64,000 nt of DNA from Inmirania thermothiophila (GTDB lineage: Bacteria; Pseudomonadota; Gammaproteobacteria; DSM-100275): positions 1 through 64,000 of the forward strand of contig NZ_RJVI01000003.1 in assembly GCF_003751635.1 (NCBI RefSeq), given 5' to 3'. The notes under the pieces are model-generated. The model worked only from the letters and a program-made list of their open reading frames with translations, had not been told where the DNA came from and searched no databases. Position numbers and translations under genes: made by a program. Shown piece by piece: positions 17,507 to 25,515 of this stretch (the stretch's first letter is position 1; every line of letters starts with the position of its first letter).

Positions 17507-18537
17507 GCGGGAAGGCGGCGCGGCTGCAGCGGCGGCGCCTGGCGACGCGGCTCGCCTTCTTCGCCCTCTTCGTCCTGGCCCCGCCCCTGGACCTGTTCCG
17601 CCTCGACCTCACCCGCGGCCACTTCGTCCTCTTCGGCTGGGACTGGACCCTGGGCCTGGAGCCGTTCCTGCGCGGCGAGATCGGGGCGGGCGAGGTCACG
17701 GTGAACCTCCTCCTGCGCGGGCTGCTCCCCATCGTCCTCGTGGTCGGCGTCTTCTTCTGGGTCTCCTGGCGCTGGGGGCGGCTCTACTGCGGCTGGCTCT
17801 GCCCGCACTTCTCCGTGGTGGAGCTCATCAACGGGCTGATGCGCCGCGCGGGCGGCCGGCCGTCGCTGTGGGAGCGCGAGCCGCTGCCGCAGGAGCGCCC
17901 GGACGGCACCCGGGAGCGGCGCGATCGGCGCTGGTGGTGGGCGGTGTGGCCTGCGGTGGGCGGCTTCGCCTTCCTGTGGGCGCTGGTGCTGCTCACCTAT
18001 CTGATGCCGCCGGCCGAGATCTACGGCGGTCTCCTGCGCGGCGGGCTCGGCCGCTACGAGACCGTCTTCCTGGCGGCGGCGACGGCGGTCTTCACCATCG
18101 AGTTCGCCCTCGCCCGCCACCTCTTCTGCCGCTACGGCTGCGCGGTGGGGCTGTTCCAGAGCTACGTCTGGATGGCCAACCGGCGGGCGATGGTGGTGGG
18201 CTACGACCGCACCCGCGCCGAGGCCTGTGCCGACTGCCTCGGGCACTGCGAGCATGTCTGCCCGATGCGGCTCAAGCCCCGCGCCATCAAGCGGCGCATG
18301 TTCGCCTGCGTCCAGTGCGCCCGCTGCATCCAGGCCTGCGACGAGACGCGGGCGCGCCACGGCGACGAGGGTCTGCTCACCTGGGTGCGCGACGCCTGCG
18401 CCCTCGACGTCTCCTGGCGCGACATCGGCCGCCCCTACGTCTGCACCGCGCCGGACTGCTTCCTGCGCCACCGCGACCGCCTCCACGGGAGGGCAGCGAC
18501 GTGGAAGAATCCGTCGGTCTCCTCTGGCACCGGCTGA
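17503..18537 (+). CDS. Membrane polyferredoxin, CcoG/NapH/NosR-C-terminal type
   Basis: A 344-residue protein with about five membrane helices and two 4Fe-4S clusters near the C-terminus (CADCLGHCEHVCPM and CVQCARCIQACD), plus membrane-edge Cys pairs YCGWLCPHF and FCRYGCAVG. This pattern is shared by CcoG (copper reduction for cbb3 oxidase assembly), NapH and the C-terminal half of NosR. Inside a nor cluster it may supply electrons for iron or copper handling during NOR assembly. It starts with GTG overlapping the previous stop and overlaps norD by 37 nt. Confidence 0.85.
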   Translation: MSGKAARLQRRRLATRLAFFALFVLAPPLDLFRLDLTRGHFVLFGWDWTLGLEPFLRGEIGAGEVTVNLLLRGLLPIVLVVGVFFWVSWRWGRLYCGWLCPHFSVVELINGLMRRAGGRPSLWEREPLPQERPDGTRERRDRRWWWAVWPAVGGFAFLWALVLLTYLMPPAEIYGGLLRGGLGRYETVFLAAATAVFTIEFALARHLFCRYGCAVGLFQSYVWMANRRAMVVGYDRTRAEACADCLGHCEHVCPMRLKPRAIKRRMFACVQCARCIQACDETRARHGDEGLLTWVRDACALDVSWRDIGRPYVCTAPDCFLRHRDRLHGRAATWKNPSVSSGTG

Positions 18538-20318
18538 TCACCCGCGCGGCCGGGCGCGGCCATCCCGAGGCGGCGGTGACCCTGGAGGCCGTCCGTCCCG
18601 TGGTGGGCATGCTCTTCCGCGCCGCCGGCGGGGGCGGGGGGGTCGCCGTCACCGCGGGGGCGGCCCGGCGCCACGGCGCCCGCCGGCGGCTTCTCGAGCG
18701 CATCGCCGGCAGCGGGGAGCGCGCGGAGCTGGCCTCGGTGGACGCCGAGGCCCTGCGGCTGCCGCCGTGCATCGATCTCTTTCCCGAGGCCGCCCTCAAC
18801 CGCGACCTCTATCTCTGGCTCGCCGCCCTCGCCGCCGCGCCGGGGCCTGCGGCGGGCGGCGAGGACGCCTGGCTTGCCGCCAACCAGTGGCGCACCCGCT
18901 GGGTGCTGGGGCGCCTGCCGGGGATGCGGCCCCGCTACCGGCGGCTGGTGGCGGCGCATCTCGCCCGGCGCCCGGACCCGGCGCGGCTGCGCGGGGCGGA
19001 GGCGGCGCGGGAGCGGGCCGTGCGCGAGGCCCTCGAGCGGCCGGGGACGGTGACGGCGTGGCCGGCGGCGGGGCCGCCGGTGCACCCGGTGCCGCTCTGG
19101 CTCTACCCGGCGCCGGAGGGGCGCGGCGACGGCGGCCAGGGAGCCGAGGGCGACGGCGGCGGCGGGCGGGCGCGCAGCGGCGGGCGCCGCCACGCCGCGG
19201 AGCGGGTGGCGCTGCCGCAGCGCCGCGGCGGGCTGCTGCTCAACCGCTTCGAGGTCCTCATGACCCTCGGCGAGTACGTGCGCGTGCACCGCGAGCCCGA
19301 GGAGGGGGAGGCCGACCCGGCGGCGGCGGACGATCTCGACCACCTCAGCGTCGCCCGCGGCGGCCGGTCGGTGGCGTCCAGGGTGCGCTTCGACCTGGAC
19401 CTGCCGGCGGCCGAGGCCGACGACCGTCCCCTCGGGCCCGGCATCCGCCTGCCCGAGTGGGACTGGCGCCGCGGCCGGTTGCTGCCGGAGCGCTGCCTGG
19501 TGCGGCCCATGGTGGCGGCCCGCGCGGCCCCGGCGGTCCTGCCGGCGCATCTGCGCCGGCCGGCGCGGCGGCTGCGCCGCCACTTCGAGGCCCTGGCCCC
19601 GGGCCGGCTCTGGCACCGGCGCCGCCCCGAGGGGCAGGAGCTGGATCTCGAGGCGCTGCTGGAGTTCAGCGCCGACCGCCTGCGCGGGCGGGCCGACGCC
19701 GAGCGCGGCCTCCACTGCGCCCTGGACCGGGGCGGGCGCAGCCTCTCGTGCCTGCTGCTTGCCGACCTCTCCCTCTCCACCGATGCCTGGATCGGCGAGT
19801 CGGGTCGGGTCATCGACGTCATCCGCGACAGCCTCTTCCTCTTCGCCGAGGCCCTCGCCGCCACCGGCGACCGCTACGCCATCTACGGCTTCTCCTCGCG
19901 CCGGCGCGAGCACGTGCGCATGAATCTCATCAAGGCCTTCCACGAGCGCTACGATGCGGCGGTGCGCGGGCGCATCGCCGCGGTGCGGCCGGGCTACTAC
20001 ACCCGCATGGGGGCGGCGGTCCGCTATGCCACGCGGCTCCTTGCGGCGGAGCGCGCGGCGCGGCGCCTGCTGCTGCTGCTCACCGACGGCAAGCCCAACG
20101 ACCTCGACCACTACGAGGGCCGCTACGGGATCGAGGACACGCGCGAGGCGGTGCGGGAGGCGCGGCGCCAGGGGCTCGTGCCCTTCTGCGTCACCATCGA
20201 CGAGGAGGGCGCGGCCTATCTGCCCCATCTCTTCGGGAGCGAGGGCTTCGTGGTGGTGCGCAGGCCGGGGGAGCTGCCGCGGGAGCTGCCGCTGCTCTAC
20301 GCCCGGCTGACGGCATGA
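18501..20318 (+). CDS. norD: NorD, von Willebrand factor A domain protein
   Basis: A 605-residue cytoplasmic protein that partners NorQ in loading non-heme iron into NorB. The C-terminal 200 residues form a VWA domain: the MIDAS-like DLSLSTD, then LLLLTDGKPNDLDHYEG. The N-terminal part is helical and family-specific. I chose the GTG at 18501, which has GGGAGGG 7 nt upstream and gives EESVGLLWHRL at the start; it lies inside the end of the preceding ferredoxin gene, suggesting coupled translation. Confidence 0.92.
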   Translation: MEESVGLLWHRLITRAAGRGHPEAAVTLEAVRPVVGMLFRAAGGGGGVAVTAGAARRHGARRRLLERIAGSGERAELASVDAEALRLPPCIDLFPEAALNRDLYLWLAALAAAPGPAAGGEDAWLAANQWRTRWVLGRLPGMRPRYRRLVAAHLARRPDPARLRGAEAARERAVREALERPGTVTAWPAAGPPVHPVPLWLYPAPEGRGDGGQGAEGDGGGGRARSGGRRHAAERVALPQRRGGLLLNRFEVLMTLGEYVRVHREPEEGEADPAAADDLDHLSVARGGRSVASRVRFDLDLPAAEADDRPLGPGIRLPEWDWRRGRLLPERCLVRPMVAARAAPAVLPAHLRRPARRLRRHFEALAPGRLWHRRRPEGQELDLEALLEFSADRLRGRADAERGLHCALDRGGRSLSCLLLADLSLSTDAWIGESGRVIDVIRDSLFLFAEALAATGDRYAIYGFSSRRREHVRMNLIKAFHERYDAAVRGRIAAVRPGYYTRMGAAVRYATRLLAAERAARRLLLLLTDGKPNDLDHYEGRYGIEDTREAVREARRQGLVPFCVTIDEEGAAYLPHLFGSEGFVVVRRPGELPRELPLLYARLTA

Positions 20319-20326
20319 GGTGATCC

Positions 20327-21571
20327 ATGGGGGAACAGGAGACGGCAAGGCTCGAGCGGCTGCGGGCGGAGGGTCGGGTCTTCACCGCCGCGCCCCATCG
20401 CGTGATGTTCTTCGGCGGTGCCCTGCAGCTGGTGGCGGTGGCGGTTTGGTGGGCGGCGGAGCTCGCCGCCCGCGCCGCCGGCACCGCCCTGTGGGCGCCG
20501 GTGGCGCCGGCGGCGGTGCACGGGGCGCTCATGGTGCTGGGCCTCTTCCCGTTCTTCGTCTTCGGCTTCCTCATGACCACCTACCCGCGCTGGATGGGCG
20601 GGCGGCCGGTGCCGGTGGCCGCCTACGTCGGGGCCTTCGCGGCCATGGCGGCGGGGGTGGTGGCGGTCTACGCGGGCCTGCTGGCGCAGGCCGCGGCCGT
20701 GGTGGCGGCGGGCTTCGGCGGCCTCGCCCTCGGCTGGGCGGTGGCCCTGGCGGCGCTGTGGCGGGTCTTCCGCACCGCGCCGGCGCCCGACAAGCGCTAC
20801 GAGCGCTGGCTCAACGCCGCCCTCGCGGCGGGGCTCGCGGCCTGCGCCGCGACCGCCGTGGCGGTGGCGGCGGGACGGGGCGGTCCGGCCCTGCTCGCGG
20901 TGCGGCTCGCCCTGTGGTGGTTCCTGCTGCCGGTGCTGGCCACGGTGGCCCACCGCATGATCCCGTTCTTCTCCGAATGCGCCCTGGAGGGCTATCGCGG
21001 CTACCGGCCGCGGTGGAGCCTGCCCGCGATCAACGTCGGGCTCGGCCTGCACGGGCTGCTGGAGCTTGCGGGCCGGGGGGCATCGACCTGGCTCCCGGAC
21101 GCCCTGGTCGCGGCGGTGGCGCTGCATCACAGCCTGCGCTGGGGCCTGCGCCGGGCCCTCGAGGTGCGCCTGCTGGGGGTGCTGCACCTGGCCTACCTCG
21201 CCTTCGGCATCGGCATGGCCCTGGGGGCGGCGGACGGGCTTGCGCGGCTCGCCGGCACGGCGGGGCTCGGACGGGCGCCGCTGCACGTCGTCACGGTGGG
21301 CTTCGCCGCGGCCATGGTGATCGCCATGGCGACGCGGGTCAGCCGCGGTCACTCCGGGCGGCCGCTGGTGATGGACGGGCTCGAGTGGGCGGTCTTCTGG
21401 TCCTTCGAGGCGGCCATGGTGCTGCGCGTGGTCGGCGAGCTCGTGCCGGGGGCGGGCTGGGCCTCGCCCAACCTCGTCGCGGCGGGGGTGTGGACGCTGG
21501 CGGCGGCGGCGTGGGCGGGGCGCTACCTCCCCGTCTACCTCAGGCCGCGCCTCGACGGCCGTCCGGGGTGA
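20327..21571 (+). CDS. nnrS: NnrS family heme- and copper-containing membrane protein
   Basis: A 414-residue protein with about 12 membrane helices. The N-terminal FTAAPHRVMFFGGALQL and VHGALMVLGLFPFFVFGFLMTTYPRW are the NnrS signature. NnrS proteins bind heme and copper and protect cells from NO stress, notably by preventing iron-nitrosyl build-up. It follows norD by 8 bp. Confidence 0.92.
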   Translation: MGEQETARLERLRAEGRVFTAAPHRVMFFGGALQLVAVAVWWAAELAARAAGTALWAPVAPAAVHGALMVLGLFPFFVFGFLMTTYPRWMGGRPVPVAAYVGAFAAMAAGVVAVYAGLLAQAAAVVAAGFGGLALGWAVALAALWRVFRTAPAPDKRYERWLNAALAAGLAACAATAVAVAAGRGGPALLAVRLALWWFLLPVLATVAHRMIPFFSECALEGYRGYRPRWSLPAINVGLGLHGLLELAGRGASTWLPDALVAAVALHHSLRWGLRRALEVRLLGVLHLAYLAFGIGMALGAADGLARLAGTAGLGRAPLHVVTVGFAAAMVIAMATRVSRGHSGRPLVMDGLEWAVFWSFEAAMVLRVVGELVPGAGWASPNLVAAGVWTLAAAAWAGRYLPVYLRPRLDGRPG

Positions 21572-21576
21572 GCGCC

Positions 21577-22035
21577 ATGGACCTGGTGATCGCGCGCCTG
21601 GTGCACGTCCTCGCGGTGGTGCTCTGGATCGGAGGCGTGGGGCTGGTGGCGCTGGTGCTCCTGCCGCAGCTTCGCGCCGAGCCCGACGCCGCCGCCGCCT
21701 TCGCCCGCTTCCGCGACGTCGTACGCCGCTTCGCCGCGATCGCGCGCTGGCTCGTGGCCCTTGCCGGCATCGCCGGGCTGCACATGCTGGCGCGGCTCGA
21801 CGCCTGGGGGCGCTTCGCCGTGCCGCGCTTCTGGTGGATGCACGCCATGGTGGCGCTGTGGACGGTATTCTTCCTGGTGCTCTTCGTCGCGCAGCCCCTC
21901 GCCGAGCGGCGCGACCCGGCGCCGGACGACCCGGCCCGGGCGCTGCGCCTTGCCCAGCGCGCCCATTGGGTCCTGCTGGCGGCGAGCCTCGTCACCGTGG
22001 CCGCGGCGGTGGCGGGGGCCCACGGGGGGCTCTGA
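21577..22035 (+). CDS. CopD-like four-helix membrane protein at the end of the nor operon
   Basis: A 152-residue integral membrane protein with four hydrophobic helices and conserved His residues (RLVHVLAVVLWIGGVG; WWMHAMVALWTVFF; RAHWVLLAAS), resembling CopD/DUF2269-type heme or copper membrane proteins. Such genes often follow nnrS. It converges on the TonB-like gene with a 3-bp gap and no visible terminator. Confidence 0.7.
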   Translation: MDLVIARLVHVLAVVLWIGGVGLVALVLLPQLRAEPDAAAAFARFRDVVRRFAAIARWLVALAGIAGLHMLARLDAWGRFAVPRFWWMHAMVALWTVFFLVLFVAQPLAERRDPAPDDPARALRLAQRAHWVLLAASLVTVAAAVAGAHGGL

Positions 22036-22038
22036 GCC

Positions 22039-22974
22039 TCAGCCGCCGGGCAGGAAGTCGATGGAGAAGGTCCCCTGCCACGGGGCCACGTCCCGCGGCT
22101 CGAAGCGCAGCAGGCGCACACGGGCCACGAGGCGGTCGAGGAAGGCACGGTCGTCGATCTCGCTGGAGAGCACGCGGCAGGCGGTGACGGTGCCGTCGGG
22201 GGCGATGGCGAGCTCGAGGACGACGCGTCCGCGGATGCCGATGCGGCGTCGCTGGGCGCGCCGGTAGAGGGCGTCGAAGGCCGCCTTGTGGCGGTCGAAG
22301 ACGAGCTGGATCTCCTCGCTGGTGCGGGCGGCGGCGCGGCGCTCGCGTGCCGCCGCGGCAAGCTCCGGGGCCTGCACCTCGCGCACGGCGCCGGCGGCGA
22401 GGGGGGCGCCGCCCACCGCGGCCCCCGGCGCGGCGACCCCGCCGCTGCCTTCGCCCGCGCGGGCGGTGAGCAGGCGCCGCCCGCCGGCCCCGGTCTCCGC
22501 CGCCTTGCGGGTGGGCCGCGTCCCGGCCAGGGCCTCGGTGGCGGGCAGCTCGCGCAGCGCCGCAAGCTCGCCGGCGAGCGCCAGCAGCCCGGCCTGCCGC
22601 GCCCGCTCGCGGGCGGCGGCGATCTCCTGCGACGGCGCCGGCCTGCGCTGCGGGGGCGGTTTCGGCGCCGCCCGCTTCTCGGGCCGCGGGGGCTTCTCGG
22701 GCTCGGGCTTTGGTTCCGGCTCCTCCCGCCGCTCCACCCGCGGTGGCGGCGGTGGCGGTGCGGCCCGGCGCTGCTCGACGAGACGGGCAAGCCGCGGCGG
22801 CACGCGCTCCAGCTCCTGGCGGCTGACCCTGGGCGGGGGCACGAGGAAGGTGAGCACCAGGCTCGCCGCGGTGAACAGGGTCAGGGTCGCGGCGAGGATG
22901 CGGCGGAAGCGGCGCCGCTCCTGCGGGTCCTCGCTCCACGGCAGCAGCGGCGGCGGCAGCGCGGCGGCGTCCAT
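22039..22974 (-). CDS. TonB-like energy transducer with AgmX/PglI-type C-terminal domain
   Basis: A 311-residue protein: cytoplasmic start, one membrane helix near residues 27-46 (ILAATLTLFTAASLVLTFLV), a Pro/Glu/Lys-rich linker (PPPPPRVERREEPEPKPEPE), an Ala-rich helical part, and a C-terminal domain (LVFDRHKAAFDALYRRAQRR, then GRVVLELAIAPDGTVTACRV) like that of AgmX/PglI and TonB. It should carry force from the neighbouring ExbB/ExbD motor across the periplasm. It is the last gene of an eight-gene operon. Confidence 0.85.
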   Translation of the reverse strand: MDAAALPPPLLPWSEDPQERRRFRRILAATLTLFTAASLVLTFLVPPPRVSRQELERVPPRLARLVEQRRAAPPPPPPRVERREEPEPKPEPEKPPRPEKRAAPKPPPQRRPAPSQEIAAARERARQAGLLALAGELAALRELPATEALAGTRPTRKAAETGAGGRRLLTARAGEGSGGVAAPGAAVGGAPLAAGAVREVQAPELAAAARERRAAARTSEEIQLVFDRHKAAFDALYRRAQRRRIGIRGRVVLELAIAPDGTVTACRVLSSEIDDRAFLDRLVARVRLLRFEPRDVAPWQGTFSIDFLPGG

Positions 22975-23451
22975 TCAGGAACGCCCCTCCCGGCGTACCA
23001 CGGCCAGGGAGATGCGGGGATAGCCGGCCGCGCTCAGGGTCTGCATGACGCGCTGGAGGAGCGCGAAGGGGATGGTGCGGTCGCCCACCACGGTGGCCTC
23101 GCGCGCGGCCGGGGGCAGGCCGGAGCGGGCGGCCTGGTGGGCGAGCTCCTCGGCGAGCGGCGCGATGGGGCCGTCGGGCGGGATCGCCGCGACGCGCACC
23201 ACGGGGCGGTCCTGGACGAGGATCGCCTCCGGCGTCACCGTCACCACCAGGGTCTGGCGCGGCGGGGTCTCGGCGCGCCCCGTGGGGAGGCGGACGGCGC
23301 GCCCCGGCGGCTGCACGTCGGAGGTGTTCACGAGGAGGAAGAACACCAGGATGGTGAAGATGTCCATGAGCGAGACCAGGTGCAGGCGCACCGGCGTGCC
23401 GCGGGCGTGGCGGCGGGCCATGCGGCGGGCGCGGCGGGATGCGGCGCTCAT
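22975..23451 (-). CDS. ExbD/TolR-family proton channel subunit, second copy
   Basis: A 158-residue protein with a basic N-terminus, one membrane helix (LVSLMDIFTILVFFLLVN) holding the Asp that carries protons in ExbD/TolR (SLMDIF), and a periplasmic domain ending in LSLAVVRREGRS-like sequence. It is paired with another ExbD gene, with a 4-nt overlap. Two different ExbD copies suggest a heteromeric stator. Confidence 0.9.
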   Translation of the reverse strand: MSAASRRARRMARRHARGTPVRLHLVSLMDIFTILVFFLLVNTSDVQPPGRAVRLPTGRAETPPRQTLVVTVTPEAILVQDRPVVRVAAIPPDGPIAPLAEELAHQAARSGLPPAAREATVVGDRTIPFALLQRVMQTLSAAGYPRISLAVVRREGRS

Positions 23452-23939
23452 GGCGCCCCCTCCGGCGGCGCCTCGCCGAGGGCGACGTCGGGAAAGAGCA
23501 GCCCGCCGCCGCCCTCCGGCCCGAGGCGCACGGTGTCCATGACGTCCACCAGGGTCTGGTAGGCGATCTCGGGCTCGAGCAGGAGCGTGATCTCGCGCGC
23601 CTCGGGGAAGCGGGCCTTGATCTCGGCCAGCTTCGCGGCGAGGGCGCCGTAGTCGTAGCCCTCGTCGCGGCGCGGAAAGCGGGCGATGGGGCCGGTGGCG
23701 GCGTCGGCGAGGAGCAGGCCGGTGCGGCGCACGGTGAGCTCGAGGCGCAGGCGCGGCGGGTCCGCCGGCCGCGCCTGCTCGCTCTCCGGAAGGTGGAGCT
23801 CCATCACCGCGAGGTGGGAGAAGACCGCCGAGAGCAGGAGGAAGGGCACCAGCACCACCATCAGGTTCATGAAGGCGGTGACGTCGATCTCGGGCTCCGC
23901 ACGCAGGCGGCGGCGCCGGGCCCTGAGCCGCGCGATCAT
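23448..23939 (-). CDS. ExbD/TolR-family proton channel subunit, first copy
   Basis: A 163-residue protein with an Arg-rich N-terminus and one membrane helix, IDVTAFMNLMVVLVPFLLL, in which the Asp of EIDVTAFMN is the proton-carrying residue. The periplasmic domain ends with a Gly/Pro-rich tail. The start overlaps the ExbB stop by 4 nt. Similarity to the second copy is low, as in AglQ/AglS of Myxococcus. Confidence 0.9.
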   Translation of the reverse strand: MIARLRARRRRLRAEPEIDVTAFMNLMVVLVPFLLLSAVFSHLAVMELHLPESEQARPADPPRLRLELTVRRTGLLLADAATGPIARFPRRDEGYDYGALAAKLAEIKARFPEAREITLLLEPEIAYQTLVDVMDTVRLGPEGGGGLLFPDVALGEAPPEGAP

Positions 23940-24613
23940 GCCTGCGCGGGGGCCTCGGTGCCGGCGGGCGGCTCCGCCGCGGGCGGTGCGCCGCGCACGA
24001 TGTTGACCAGCTTCACGGCCGCCATCTCGAGGCTGTCGATGATCTCGTGGGTGCGGCTCTGGATGACGGCGTGGGCGAGCAGGAGCGGGATCGCGGTCAT
24101 GAGGCCGAAGGCGGTGGTGTTCATGGCCACCGAGATGCTGGTGGAGAGGAGCGCCGCCTTCTGGGTCGGGTCGGCGTTGGCGACCGCGGTGAAGGCCGAG
24201 ATGAGGCCGAGGATGGTGCCGAGAAGCCCGAGGAGGGTGGCGATGTTGGCGAAGATGGCGATGTACTGGGTGCGCCGCTCGAGCCGCGGCACGATCTCCA
24301 TCAGGCTCTCCTCCATCGCCGTCTCGAGGTCGTCGGCACGGCGCCCGCGCCCGACCCGGGCGAGGCCGTAGGCGAGCATCCTGCCGATGGTGCTCTCCGA
24401 GGTGCTGGCGAGCTCCAGGGCCTGGGGGAACCGGCCCTGGTGCAGGAGCGGCAGGATCTGGTCCCAGATCTTGCGGTTGCGCGCCCGCACGCGGCCCAGA
24501 TAGATCCAGCGCTCGATGGTGATGGCCACGCCGAGGGCCAGCACCACCACGATCGGGTACATGAAGGGGCCGCCCTCCTGGAAGAAGCGGATCGCGGTCG
24601 CCAGCGGGTCCAT
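23936..24613 (-). CDS. MotA/TolQ/ExbB-family proton channel protein
   Basis: A 225-residue inner-membrane protein with three helices. Family features are the FFQEGGPFMYPIVVVLALGVAITIERW start, a cytoplasmic loop, and IATLLGLLGTILGLISAF followed by NTTAFGLMTAIPLLLAHAV. With the two ExbD proteins it should form a proton-driven motor. Read as ExbB-type rather than MotA because of its length and ExbD neighbours. Confidence 0.93.
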   Translation of the reverse strand: MDPLATAIRFFQEGGPFMYPIVVVLALGVAITIERWIYLGRVRARNRKIWDQILPLLHQGRFPQALELASTSESTIGRMLAYGLARVGRGRRADDLETAMEESLMEIVPRLERRTQYIAIFANIATLLGLLGTILGLISAFTAVANADPTQKAALLSTSISVAMNTTAFGLMTAIPLLLAHAVIQSRTHEIIDSLEMAAVKLVNIVRGAPPAAEPPAGTEAPAQA

Positions 24614-24628
24614 GGCCGTCCTCCTCGC

Positions 24629-24880
24629 TCACTCACGCGGGGAAGCGGGGATTATAGGGGCTTGTCCGCCCTCGGCGGCGGGCGGCGGCACGGCGAGGGG
24701 GTCCGGCGGCGCCGGCAGCGGCGGCGGCTCGGCTGGCTGCGGTGCCCGCCACGGCAGCAGGTAGAGCACCCGCGGCAGCTCGCGGTCGCCGATCACGGCC
24801 ATCCCCAGCTGCCCCTCGGGGAGGGTATCGCCGGCCGCGGCGCCAGCGAGCATCAGCAGCAGCGCGGCCGCCGCCCTCAT
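24629..24880 (-). CDS. Small exported protein between TPR lipoprotein and ExbB genes
   Basis: An 83-residue protein with a signal peptide (MRAAAALLLMLAGAAAG) and a short mature part rich in Pro (PAPPDPLAVPPP) after GMAVIGDRELPRVLYLLPW. No family recognised. Start at 24880 has GGAGGGG upstream and overlaps the preceding stop by 4 nt. Its place inside the operon suggests a periplasmic accessory role; GMAVIGDRELP...LPW may be a contact motif, by analogy with small partners of TPR proteins. Confidence 0.6.
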   Translation of the reverse strand: MRAAAALLLMLAGAAAGDTLPEGQLGMAVIGDRELPRVLYLLPWRAPQPAEPPPLPAPPDPLAVPPPAAEGGQAPIIPASPRE

Positions 24881-25515
24881 CGGTCCCCTCCGCCGCGGTG
24901 GGCGGCGAGGGCCTCGGCCCATGCCGCCACCGTGGGGTCCCCGCCGGCGAGCTCGAGATAGCGGCGGTAGGCCTTCAGAGCTTCGTCCGGCCGGCCCAGG
25001 AAGAGCTCCTCGAGCACGCCGAGATTGTGGTGGGCGAGGGCGTAACGGCGGTCGGCGCGGATCGCCGCGCGGTAGGCCTTCTCGGCCTCGGCGAGGCGAC
25101 CCTGCTCGCGCAGCAGCACGCCGCGGAGGTTGAGGGCCGGGGCCCAGCGGGGGGCGGCGGCGAGGGCCCGCTCCACCGCCGCCAAGGCGGCCTGCGGCTC
25201 GCCCGCGCGGCGCAGCAGCAGGGCGAGGTTGAGGTGCACCCCGGCGGGGGCGTCGGGGCGGGCGGCCAGGGCCTCGAGGATGGGGCGGGCGTCGTCGTCG
25301 TCGCCCGCCCTGAGCCGCGCCAGGGCCTCGGCGAAGCCGGCCTCCAGCGCCGCGCGGTCGGCCTGCGGCGCCGGCCCGGCAGGCTGCGGCTCGGGGGCGG
25401 GGCGGGATGGGGACGGCGCCGGCGGGGGTGCCGGCGGCTGCGCGGCGCAGCCCGCCAGCACCAGCACGGCCGCCGCCAGCAGCGGCTCAGGGCGTCGGAT
25501 CCAGGACGTCCACAT
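24877..25515 (-). CDS. TPR lipoprotein
   Basis: A 212-residue protein with a lipobox (LVLAGCAAQ, Cys near residue 22), a Pro-rich linker, and about four TPR units (VHLNLALLLRRAGEPQAALA; PALNLRGVLLREQGRLAEAE; ALAHHNLGVLEELFLGRPDEA). Likely lipid-anchored in the periplasm. The start overlaps the end of the large TPR gene by 29 nt, which argues for coupled translation; a later start is possible but would lose the lipoprotein signal. Confidence 0.8.
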   Translation of the reverse strand: MWTSWIRRPEPLLAAAVLVLAGCAAQPPAPPPAPSPSRPAPEPQPAGPAPQADRAALEAGFAEALARLRAGDDDDARPILEALAARPDAPAGVHLNLALLLRRAGEPQAALAAVERALAAAPRWAPALNLRGVLLREQGRLAEAEKAYRAAIRADRRYALAHHNLGVLEELFLGRPDEALKAYRRYLELAGGDPTVAAWAEALAAHRGGGDR

